From positions 310,001 through 374,000 of the forward strand of contig NW_024067841.1 in assembly GCF_009389715.1 (NCBI RefSeq): 64,000 nucleotides of DNA, read 5' to 3'. The stretch comes from Phoenix dactylifera. Its lineage: Eukaryota; Streptophyta; Magnoliopsida; Arecales; Arecaceae. The notes beneath the pieces were generated by a model, which made no database searches, had not been told where the DNA came from, and saw only the letters and a program-made list of their open reading frames with translations. Shown piece by piece: positions 11,901 to 23,900 of this stretch. Every line of letters starts with the position of its first letter. Positions within the stretch are counted from its first letter, which is position 1. A program made the position numbers and the translations under genes.

Positions 11901-14900
11901 GGAAAAGAAAGAAAGAAGAAGAAGAAGAAGAAGAAGAAGAAGAAGAAGAAGAAGAAAGAAGAAGGGAAGGGAGTTTGAGGTGAAAGGGAGCCCCGGTTGC
12001 GCTGCCAGCTGAAGGAAAAAGCGTAGGTCTTCTTCCCCTCTACGCAAAGACCTCGATTTTCCGAAGAGAAAAGGTAAATACCCATCCCTACCTAGTCTTC
12101 TAATGAAATTAGGCTATACAAAGGGTGGATGTGGTCTAGAGAGGTTGGATAAGGCTTGTAGAGGTGGTTAAAAGAGGAAGAATCGGATTTCGACAAGTTT
12201 TTTCGGCACTGCGGAAAAACTGTGTCGAAGTTCCAACTTCGGTGAATTATTTCGGAGGTCAATCAGCCTCCGATGATGATGTATCTTACCATTTTGGAAA
12301 CCCCTATGAGGGTAGAATATTAGGTATAAATTTCATAAAAATTGAAGTTCGGAAAGTGGATCAAAATCGGGATGAAGTAACCCGCTGTCAGTCCGGGTTA
12401 CTGTTCATCCGGATGAAGAAGATGAAAAAAGGATGATGTTGGGTCGACCCAAGGTTCAGTAAAATTTTGGATTAGAAGGGATTCGATCCTTTCGCACACC
12501 TTGATCCTATAGCATTGGTCCAAGGTATGTGTGGGATACTCTTGCATCATGATTCATGTAAATTGAGGATTAATTAATAAGAATAAGGAAAAAACAAAAG
12601 ATGTTAATTAAGGGAGGGAGTTGTATCAACTGAAACTTTTATGCTTACAATTGATAAGTAGGTTATTGGGCCTTGATACAAAAATAAATGTGTTATTAAT
12701 GCATGTTTCAGTTGGGCAAGGAACCAAGGATCAAGAGGAAGAAGTCCCCCACTGCCTTCCATAGAGTTTTGGAGGTGTATTAGAACCGTGCCGGATTGGC
12801 AGGTGAGTGGGAGTCATGTACTTTGCACCATGAGCATTCTTAATTCATTTTCATGAATGTCGCCAATTGTAAATTGATTCCACTTATGCATATTGATTGA
12901 TATTGTAGTAGATTTCTCTATAATCTAGTTTCTCCATGCTTGATTATTTTGTACACGCATTTGAGAAAACATTGAGAGAAATTACGAGGGATAGAAGAGT
13001 AGTCAAATTGGTTCCGAATTGTGAAATGACTTCTTTTGTAAATTAATTTCATTTCCTCTATTTCAAAGACTTGTAGAGTCCTTTTCAGTGGTATATTGAG
13101 TTGCATTGCACTCCCATGATTCCTCACTCCCAACCCTGATGTTAGTTATGATTGGGTCGTGGTCGAGTGAGTGGTAGTCTTGATTATGCTCCTTTTTAGT
13201 AGAGTATTGGGAGGGTACATTATGGCATTATGCATGGTTTGACAGTATCTACAGGACACCTATAGTCGATGGGGTTAGACATCGGCCTGTGTGCACATAG
13301 TAGCCTTCTGGGCGGACGAAGCCCTGTCCCTTCTTAGGGGGGGACATGGCCCTAGGCGTAGGATCGGCCGGTCCTGCGACTTATATATGGCTTGCCGCCG
13401 GGCAAAGTAAAACCCCGCAAGGTGCCGTTTAGTATACAGATGTGAGATGTTTCTATGGATTTCTGTTCTGGATACTGCCAGCATATACATTATCAGTATG
13501 GTGTCTTATCCTGCATATGCATGTGACAGTAGGGAGTTGTTGTGGTTCGCCTGGGGCATAAGACCCACCTCCCGACAGCTGTCTAGTGATAATTTCGCAT
13601 ATTGACTCCTCGATTTGCATATTTCAGTGTTATAATCTATTGAGCATATTCATGATGTATCATTCATGTCTATTTGATTATTCTATATATGCTCCTGATG
13701 AGTTGATTATGATTGCAGTGATACTGTGATGATTTACTCCATATTTCTTATGTTGAGTTGTGTGCACCCTCTTATTGATGACTGCTCATATGCTCTTGAG
13801 ATTTCACCTCGAGCCATGATTATATCTTATCTCATGTGCATAGTACTATCTAGTCCACTCACTGAGCATTCATATACTCACTCCCCAGTTTGGTATTTTT
13901 GATTGCAGGGCAGGTGTGAGGATGATAGTGTTATTTTGATGATTAACAAGCAATTATCTAAAGTATGTTATAAGTTAAATCGATACTTCATTTATAAGTC
14001 TATTACTCTCAGTATATTTGTATAAATTGATATAGATACATTTCATTGTTTATATGAATGAATCTAACCTTGAGATGCAGCAAAGTGTGGATTGAGTCGA
14101 CCCAAGGTTGATTGGGTCGACCCCGGCACATCAAGAAAGCATTTGGCACACTTCTGCAAAAATGGCACAGATGAACAGTAAGTTGGGTCGACCCAAGGAA
14201 AGCATGAGTCGACCCAAACCTCAAGCCTCTCAAAAACTCAGGAAAATGGTTCTCTGGAAATACTGAGAGGGTCGACCCAAGATGAAGTTGAGTCGACCCA
14301 AGCTTGAGTCGACCCAAACAGTGAGAGGGTCGACCCAAAGACAATGACAGAATACATGACAGAAAAGATTCTCTGGAAATCCTGAGAGGGTCGACCCAAG
14401 TAAAAGTTGAGTCGACCCAACTGAACCTTGAGTCGACCCAAAGAAATGTTGAGTCGACCCAAGTGAAGGAAGGCTGAAATGCAAGGTTCTGTGGTTCTGA
14501 GAGGGCCGACCCAAGAAAAGTTTGAGCTGACCCAAATCTGATGAACAGTGGTTTGGGTCGACCCAAGAAAAGTTTGAGCTGACCCAAATCTGATGAACAG
14601 TGGTTTGGGTCGACCCAAGAAAAGTTTGAGCTGACCCAAATCTGATGAACAGTGGTTTGGGTCGACCCAAGAAAAGTTTGGGTCGACCCAAGCACGGGCA
14701 GAAGCATAACGGCTAGTTGTGCAGAAGTGCTTTTTGGACTCCCAACGGCTATAAACGGCTAGTTTCTTCAATCCAACGGTTAGGAAGGACTATTTGGAGG
14801 TTGGAGAAGTATTTAAGAGGGAGTATTCATCAGAGGAAGCAAACTTTGGAAAAATACATCAAGTGCATTCAAGAGAAAACCCTAGCAAGGCAAGCTTCAT

Positions 14901-17900
14901 CCAAGTGCTTCATTCAAGAGTAAAAAGAAAGTGGTTGAGCAGATTCCAAGAGTCATTAAGATCTTCTTCCACCCTTGAAGAGTGAAGCATCCTTGACAAA
15001 GAAGAGAGAAGTCACATTAAGCGATAACTATTCTCTAAACTCTTCTTTGTAGATTATATTGTTATATTTGCTCATCTAGGAGTTTAAATCTTCTTCCTTT
15101 GTTTATTAAACTACTTGTAAAGGTTGGTTGGTTAGCCCGCAAAACCAACGGAATAGGTTGATTGGTGAACCCGGAAAACCAATTGTAAAGGTTCGTTGGT
15201 GAGCCCGTAAAACCAACATAGGTTCGTTGGTGAGCCCGTAAAACCAACATAGGTTTTTGGTGAATCCGAAAAACCAAAGTGTAAAGGTTTTTGGATTGTG
15301 AGCCCGGAAAACAATCCAACTGTAATCCGCGGAATTATAGTGAATTCCCAAGGGGTCGCTTGGAAAGTGGATGTAGGTGCTAAGGAGAGCACCGAACCAC
15401 TATACTTCTTGTTGTTTGTATTGTGATTTGTTTAATTCTACTAACTCATCATTTAACATAAGTAAGATAGTTAAAATTAAGAGAAACCAATTCACCCCCC
15501 CTCTTGGCTTGTCACCTTGGGCAACAAGTGGTATCAGAGCAAGGTGCTCCAATAGTAATTATTGATCTCACAATCAAGAGTTAAAGATCATGACAACCCA
15601 AGTGGGATGTTCTATGAGTGAGGGACAATTAATTGATAGACCTCCACTATTTAATGGTATAAACTACACACATTGGAAAGCACGCATGCGCATTTTCATT
15701 CAAGCACATGACTACGATTTATGGAGTATCATAGTCAATGGGCTACATACAAATGCTAATCATGATAAGAAAATGGCTCAGCAAAATGCAAAAGCCATGA
15801 ATATTCTATATTGTGCATTGGATGATAGTGAACTTAATAACATATCTTTTTGCATGACTGCTAAGGAAATATGCTTGAAGTTAAATATGAATGCACTAAC
15901 ATTTCTAGTGAATTTGAAACTAGCTCAGAAGAAGAAGAGCAGCAAACTGAAATTGAAGATCTATGCTTTGTGGCACATGAAGATGGGGTATGTACTCGAA
16001 TACAAAGTGATTTCTCATTCAAAAATCAAGTACATACTGAAGCTCAATCTGATTTTACATTTGATGAACTTCATGATGCATTTTCTGATTTATACTTAGA
16101 ATACAAGAAGCTTAATTTAAAGAATAAGAAGCTTAGTTTAAAGAATAAAAAGCTACATCTGAAAATGTCAGAGGAAAGAAATTCTACTGCTGAAATGAAA
16201 GACAAATTAAATTCTGAGAATGAACGCTTAAGATTAAATTCAGAAGAATTGATTCAGAAAAATCAGAATTTAATTAAAGAAAATCAAAACTTAAGTGAAG
16301 AAGTTAACCAATTGATATCTTTTATTAACAAAGTCACTGTAAGTTCAGAAAGATTAAAAACGATGTTTGAAAGTCAACATGCTGTTTTTGATAAATCAAG
16401 ACTTGGCTGGATTTCTTTGCTCAACAATAAACCCCCAAAGAAAAAGGTTATCAATTCGCCAAGCAAACCATTAAATAAGATAACTTATTTCAAACATAAA
16501 AAGATTGGGCATAAAAACTTTATCTATGGTTCTAATACGAATAAATCAAATGGTAAAGTTATTACGATTAAACAGATTTGGGTTCCAAAAGGAACCATAT
16601 GCACTAACCCTCAAGGACCCAAGCAAGCTTGGGTACCCAAAATGAAAAATATGAGGGTGTAGATATAAGTGTGCCAAGCTACCCATGGAACAAATGAAAC
16701 TTTCATACAAATGGGTGCGTTGACACATAATTAAAGATAAGTCTCAATTTATTCATTAAATCTAGTATAAGATTTAACATTCTACATCGTGTATCAAAAT
16801 TATTTTTTTATGAAATTACGATACTCTCTGCATCAAAGTTCTTAAATGCCTCATATGTTGAATTTTTATGTCAACAATCTTAGCATAAAATTTTTCTAGT
16901 GCTTGCATGATAATAAGAAAACAATGAATGAATATGTATAACCTTCTCCTTTGAGTTTTTCAAAATCTAAAATTCTTCTCTAATATAAATGGTTGATGCT
17001 GATTTCATTGAGCATAATACTTATGAAATCTTATGTTATCCTTCGTGAAGGTATGAATGTAATTCATCATGTTATTATTATACCATTCATTCCTTATATG
17101 ATTATCTGAAATGTATTATGATTTGCTTTATAAGTCTCATATATGCATCATAGGTTAAATCATAATCATTTCAAATTGGTTCAATCATAAATGATTAATG
17201 TGTTATGATCATAATAAGAAACTTACTTAAAAGTTTTTATAATAACAAATCGTCTTCCCTCTTACAAGTAATGCTCAAGACTATTCTAAAATTCAAAATC
17301 AATAAATCTGATCATTAAAATATTTCATTGAGCATAATTATTGTATCCATGATTAATATCTTTCTCTAAAATGATCTCAAATTCCACTTATTAATTTTAA
17401 CTCATCATGTTTAATCTGAGCATAAAAATCTGTTAAAGCATGAATATTAATTTTCCTTGAACTATCTCTCATAAGTCAAAAATATTTCTTATTTGCTCTA
17501 AAAGAAGATTGCTTGTCTTCCTGAAACAAGAGTATCTATGTTGAAAGCTAAATCATAATCAGAATTTTGATAGAAACAACTATGATTAAAATTCAACTTG
17601 TATATTTTATTGATAATTATCTTATGCAAATAGAATCTAAGTTAAATTGATTCTGAAAACAAAAAAAAATTGATTTAACTTTAATGAATCTTTCTATTGC
17701 CTCACATGCTTGTCCCTGAACCATTTTACTTAATGAAGTTATCTCTTTAGTTCAAGTGACTTGTGTTTGCTTATATTTAGGCAATCTCTTGAGTAAAGTG
17801 ACTCAAATTCAATTATTGTCATGTCTCATGTTGAGTCATCTAGTTAAGTAATATGTTGTATGAATGTTTTTGTATCCTAGAGAACCTAATGAATTGCCTT

Positions 17901-20900
17901 CAAGAAAAGAAAAAGATTTTGCTAATGATACAGGATTTATGAGCAAGAAATTTCAACTTGAAGGACACCTCGATGAAAGATACAATAAACATTCCCTTGT
18001 AAATATATAAAAAAAAGAGAGATTTTCTTCAGCCAAGGGTGTAAAGAATCTAAAAGGTATTTGGCTTGAAGAATGCTAAATGCACTGGTAATCTAAACTC
18101 TTCTCTTGTGAGTTAGTTGAGCAAAATCAATAGTCCGAAATTATATGGTAGCATGATTAAACCTTTAATTGCTGATCATCTTGATATCATGCTTCATTCT
18201 CATGCTAGTGATAATTGTTTCATGGTATGATTAAATTGAAGTTTACTTTGTCCTATATAATGCATAACCATGAAATACACAAGTTTATGCCTCAAATCTC
18301 TAATTCAAAATAACTTGTGATAAGCTATGAATCATTGGGCATAATGAAAATGCTGTTTGCATGATATACATTTATATGCAGCATATTAGATTTTTTTTAT
18401 TATTCTGCTCTTTCATGTAATTACTTGAAAATAACAAAAAAAGAGAGAGAAAGAAAAAGAAAACGAACATTGTTCGGGAGAAGTAAAAGCTAAGTAAATA
18501 CTCCAATCTTAAGAAAAAGCAGAGCAAGCATAATATGTTCAGCATATTTGTGAGACTTGTGTGAGCATTCTTTTAAAAGGAATAAAATTCGTAATTAATT
18601 ATATTTAATAGGAAGAGTTTGGAGTGAATATCTTGTTGTTAAAGGGAACGGTTTAACCTTTCTATATTGCTCATCATTGGGATGGTGTCAATGGGGAGGC
18701 TAGTGGTAGTACCCGACACTATTTGACCCAACTTTTCGGTGTAGGGCATATTAGGGACGGCACAAGAGGGAGGCTAGTGGTAGTACCTCGTGCCCCTTCC
18801 AACTCCACCGGATAGGGAGCAAATAGAGTAAAGAGCATAGAAAAGTAAAACCAAAAGAAATGAAGATTAGAATATTCACTGAGTGGTTAAAGGAAGAAAT
18901 TCAAAAATGAGGAAATGAATGACAAGATAAATGAAAGTATATAAAAAGCTTGTGAAAAGCCAAATGAAGTTTCGATCACTTGAAAACACACCTTAAGGAT
19001 AAAAGCTTAAACTTAATTTAAAAATGCTTCTATCGTTGCATTTTTGTAACTTTCATTATATACTTCAATGATTGCATCATTTTGGGGAATAACTCAATAT
19101 GATTTCTAGATGAAAACTACGGTTTAAGAAAAATAGAATTACTTTGGATACCTTGGTTGTTTGCTCCGATACGCATCTGAAACATATCATTTTTTTTCCT
19201 TATAAGTGTACTGAAATTGGTCTAAATGATGTGTTTTTCAATGATCTTGATTGCAAATAAATGGTTCTAAACATATGATATTATTTTGATATTAAAAAGA
19301 TTTATGGTGCTTCATATATACATTGCTGAAAAACTATGACTAAGAAATTAATATTTTGAATATACACTCCTACATAATTAAATGCTTCTATCATTAAAAA
19401 GAAAAACTATTTTTAAGAAGAGAGTTAATGATCCTAAAGCTTAAAATATTTCAACTCACTTCAATAATTCTTATAGGAAAGAAAATGTAATTACTTTTGA
19501 AAGAAATTTGAGCTTCAAAAGAATTATTTTCTGATTAATATTTCCATACATATTCAAAAAAATCGGAGGAAATATAATTTATTCTTGAAAGATTAAAAAA
19601 AAAATGATTGCTATAAATTTTGAAAAATTCTAGATCACTCTACATTCTTGATATTATAGAAGAACAAAAAAAAAAGGTTTGAAAGAAAATGCATCTTTTG
19701 AGGGGGAGCTTTAAATACTCAATCTCTTTATTGAAAATTATCTTCAAACTCTAAACTCTCAAATGGAATGATTAATTAAGGGGGAGAAATAAAATTTCAG
19801 AGTGAGAGATCATATAGAACTTAATCGTATAAATTCGCATCTAAAGATGAGACAAAGAATACTAAATGTAAAGTGGTATTAAACTTTGTGCTTCATTGAA
19901 TATCTTTTGAAAGTTGGATTTCCATCTGTATTCATCGGTAAATCATTTATTTCTAAAAATTAATTGAAAAGGATTCCATCTGTCTTAGTTTCGAAAATTT
20001 ATCTTGAAATCTACTTATGAGTTCTTATTGGCTTGCACTTTAGTGTTTCAATCCTGAGCCAATTTATTTTAATTGATTTTGATGCTATGATCTTTAAAGG
20101 AGTAAAAGAAAGTCTTTAAGAGAGCTCTAAAAGAACTTTCAAAGCCTTGAATTTTATGTATCCTACACTACATAAATTCATGTTTTGGTATCTATGCCCC
20201 AATACTTTTATATCATGAAAGAACTTTGAAGTCATTAAGAATTAAGGATTCAACATAATCTTATGTTTTTCGAGTATATAAGGTTTGATCTTTATTTGCT
20301 CTTATACTATACTCTGAAAATTAATTAGATTGCTCTCATCTTGCTATATACTTAATATATATATATATATAAAGGTGTTGAATTTTCATTCGTGCCTTCT
20401 TTGAATATTATTCTTGATACTTCTTGAAATAACTTGAAAAAGATTCCATCTACACTTGATTTGAAAAATATCTTTGGAATCTACAGTTAGAGATCTCTTT
20501 TGGCTCACATCTTAAATGTCTCATTTCTAAAGCCAAACACATAGAAATAAGATATCATTTTATTAGGGATCATGTGCAAAATGGAAACATATGTATTGAG
20601 CATATATGTACTGAAAAACAATTAGCTGATATATTCACAAAACCCTTGAATGAAGATAGATTCTGCACGCTAAGGAGGGAATTAGGCATATGTGATCCTT
20701 TTTATTGAAGAGATATAAAAGGGAGCAAGCAGTCTCATGATACATTCCTCCCATTTCTAAAAACCCATGAAACATGAGTCAAACTTGTAATCTATAGATT
20801 CCTTACTCATGTATCATTGTCCCAAAAAGAATTTGTAAGGATTGGAAGCAAGGAAAAATTTTAGAAGCGAAAAGGAAGAGAAAGGAAAAATTTCTGAACT

Positions 20901-23900
20901 TGGGTCGACCCAACGTTGAGTCGACCCAAGAAAATTCTTGAGTCGACTCAACGTCGGGACCCCACTGTTAAAAGGGGGACCCGTGAGCTTCTAGGGCACT
21001 GTTTACCCTTTGTCCTCTTCCGAAAACCTTATTTTCCACTCTCCAATCTCCTCCAATCATCTCCAAACACTAGATTACTTCAAGATCTTGGAGAAATGGG
21101 ACCCAAGAGAGCCGTAGCCAAGCGATCCGGGAGAGTCTCACGGATCCAACGTGCGGAAAGAGAAGCTACAGAGCCGACCTCTCCTCGCCACGTACACTAG
21201 GAGGATGAGGACTAGATCCCAGCCATTAGATACTCCCTAGGCTGATATTAGCATTTCTGTTTAAAGCCTAGGCTAGATATCTAGTTCTCATATGTATTTT
21301 GTGTTTATCATGTATCTTTAAACTTTGACTGAGGAACATTGTATTTGCTTTTGTTTTTGACATGAATGTACTAAAATGTTCCTATTTTGATCAATGAAGT
21401 TTGAATGTTTGTTATTTATTGTGTCTTTTCCCATGCACCTATTTGATGATAACAAAAAGGGGGAGAAGTAAAGAAAGAGTAATAGGGGGAGAAGTAAAGA
21501 TAGAGCAATAAGAGGAGAAGTAAAGAAAGAAAGAGAAATAACTTGTAAAACAAATTGAAAATTATATACATCCAAGGGGGAGCAATTTGTAACAATGAAA
21601 ATGATCAAATCAAATATTTCTATCAAATTTCAGAATTTGGCACATAGAATTTCAGAATTTGGCACGCACCTTTCACACCTCGATACATAACCTGAAACTC
21701 ATGTTTTAACTCAAATTTTTGAAGTTTCATCTTTAAAGAATTATAAATGAAAGGGGGAGCAATTCAAAAAGTCAAATTGGCAACATTTGAATGATATAGG
21801 GGGAGACTTCACTCTTATATTTTGAAAAGCTGAATTTCAGCAAGTTAAGCCCTTTTAAAACTAATTTTAAGATAAGTATCAATAGGCTCATACTCTTTAT
21901 TTTGTAATCATCAAAAAGGGGGAGATTGAGGATGATAGTGTTATTTTGATGATTAACAAGCAATTATCTAGAGTATGTTATAAGTTAAATCGATACTTCA
22001 TTTATAAGTCTATTACTCTCAGTATATTTGTATAAATTGATATAGATACATTTCATTGTTTATATGAATGAATCTAACCTTGAGATGCAGCAAAGTGTGG
22101 ATTGAGTCGACCCAAGGTTGATTGGGTCGACCCCGGCACATCAAGAAAGCATTTGGCACACTTCTGCAAAAATGGCACAGATGAACAGTAAGTTGGGTCG
22201 ACCCAAGGAAAGCATGAGTCGACCCAAACCTCAAGCCTCTCAAAGACTCAAGAAAATGGTTCTCTGGAAATACTGAGAGGGTCGACCCAAGATGAAGTTG
22301 AGTCGACCCAAGCTTGAGTCGACCCAAACAGTGAGAGGGTCGACCCAAAGACAATGACAGAATACATGACAGAAAAGTTTCTCTGGAAATCCTGAGAGGG
22401 TCGACCCAAGTAAAAGTTGAGTCAACCCAACTGAACCTTGAGTCGACCCAAAGAAATGTTGAGTCGACCCAAGTGAATGAAGGCTGAAATGCAAGGTTCT
22501 GTGGTTCTGAGAGGGCCGACCCAAGAAAAGTTTGAGCTGACCCAAATCTGATGAACAGTGGTTTGGGTCGACCCAAGAAAAGTTTGGGTCGACCCAAGCA
22601 CGGGTAGAAGCATAACGGCTAGTTGTGCAGAAGTGCTTTTTGGACTCCCAACGGCTATAAACGGCTAGTTTCTTCAATCCAACGGTTAGGAAGGACTATT
22701 TGGAGATTGGAGAAGTATTTAAGAGGGAGTATTCATCAGAGGAAGCAAGCTTTGGAAAAAATACATCAAGTGCATTCAAGAGAAAACCCTAGCAAGGCAA
22801 GCTTCATCCAAGTGCTTCATTCAAGAGTAAAAAGAAAGTGGTTGAGCAGATTCCAAGAGTCATTAAGATCTCCTTCCACCCTTGAAGAGTGAAGCATCCT
22901 TGACAAAGAAGAGAGAAGTCACATTAAGCGATAACTATTCTCTAAACTCTTCTTTGTAGATTATATTGTTATATTTGCTCATCTAGGAGTTTAAATCTTC
23001 TTCCTTTGTTTATTAAACTACTTGTAAAGGTTGGTTGGTTAGCCCGCAAAACCAACGGAATAGGTTGATTGGTGAACCCGGAAAACCAATTGTAAAGGTT
23101 CATTGGTGAGCCCGTAAAACCAACATAGGTTCGTTGGTGAGCCCGTAAAACCAACATAGGTTTTTGGTGAACCCGGAAAACCAAAGTGTAAAGGTTTTTG
23201 GATTGTGAGCCCGGAAAACAATCCAACTGTAATCCGCGGGATTATAGTGAATTCCCAAGGGGTCGCTTGGGGAGTGGACGTAGGTGCTAAGGAGAGCACC
23301 GAACCACTATACTTCTTGTTGTTTGTATTGTGATTTGTTTAATTCTACTAACTCATCATTTAACATAAGTAAGATAGTTAAAATTAAGAGAAACCAATTC
23401 ACCCCCCCTCTTGGCTTGTCACCTTGGGCAACAAGGTGCTGTATAGAGAAGAGCAGGGTTAGAGATTGCCTGCTAGCTGTGCCGCTCCATAGTATAATGT
23501 AGATAGAGGTTTATATATTTTGGTGTATTATAAATCTTCTGTTGTATATAGTGTATAGTTACAGTCAGATCCTGTTGTAGATATGGGTTGACCATGGATG
23601 GATTGGAAAGCAGGTATATATATATATATGTGCAGATCAGTTGTGTGCCTGTGATAATGTATTGCTATATATTGTCCAGGTTTATTATGTGACAGATTAT
23701 GTGATCGATGCTCTGACAGGTAGTGTTGTATGTATTGAGATAATCCTGACAGGTCAATATAGAAAAGGTGATCATTTTGTGCATGCATCATGCCAAAATT
23801 TTCAGGATTTATTGATGATTGATAGGTAGTAGGGTTCTACGTGGTGGCTGGTGGCCTTATGCCTACCCGCACCCTAGGACCATCGCAGCGGCCCGCCGGA

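Larger units (their letters stand above)
11655..13916 (+). repeat. gypsy 5' LTR, left part
   Basis: Matches the 3' LTR from 25096 onward with scattered substitutions and small indels. A longer GAA run (11914-11955) than the other LTR and six or seven extra bases after the GGGTCGACCC motif are the clearest differences. Interrupted at 13916 by the copia insertion and resumed at 23439. The 90-codon frame at 12164-12436 recurs in the other LTR, but codes for nothing I recognise. Confidence 0.9.
13917..15526 (+). repeat. copia 5' LTR (1610 bp)
   Basis: Near-identical to 21927-23433. The 103-bp length difference is explained by two extra copies of a 52-bp unit near 14560-14665, less one base gained elsewhere in the 3' copy. 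It contains the palindrome array (14103-14695), a TATA box at 14750 and the hairpin array (15122-15320). Confidence 0.92.
13917..23433 (+). mobile_element. inner Ty1/copia LTR retrotransposon, Sirevirus-like, non-autonomous
   Basis: LTRs of 1610 and 1507 bp start TGAGGATGAT and end TTGGGCAACA, with AGGTG target duplications. The initiator-Met primer site follows the 5' LTR. The interior keeps the start of gag, the coiled-coil end of gag, the last ~60 codons of RNase H, a short downstream frame and a series of polypurine tracts. Protease, integrase and reverse transcriptase are absent; a 3.8-kb AT-rich non-coding spacer fills their place. Long LTRs, a long coiled-coil Gag and repeated polypurine tracts are known Sirevirus traits. 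It would need enzymes from a relative to move. It is younger than the gypsy element it interrupts. Confidence 0.9.

Noticed and set aside
12164..12436. 90-codon frame repeated at 25596-25868
   Set aside because: Conserved only because both copies lie in LTRs of one element; no known motif or start context supports a gene.
12918..13133. 71-codon minus frame identical to the one at 26343-26558
   Set aside because: LTR duplicate, no recognisable protein.
14009..14771. Long minus-strand frames (up to 232 codons) rich in LGSTQ, WVDP and LGRPK
   Set aside because: They are translations of the palindrome repeat in the copia LTR. All three minus frames are open because the repeat lacks stops, and the same thing appears in the other LTR.
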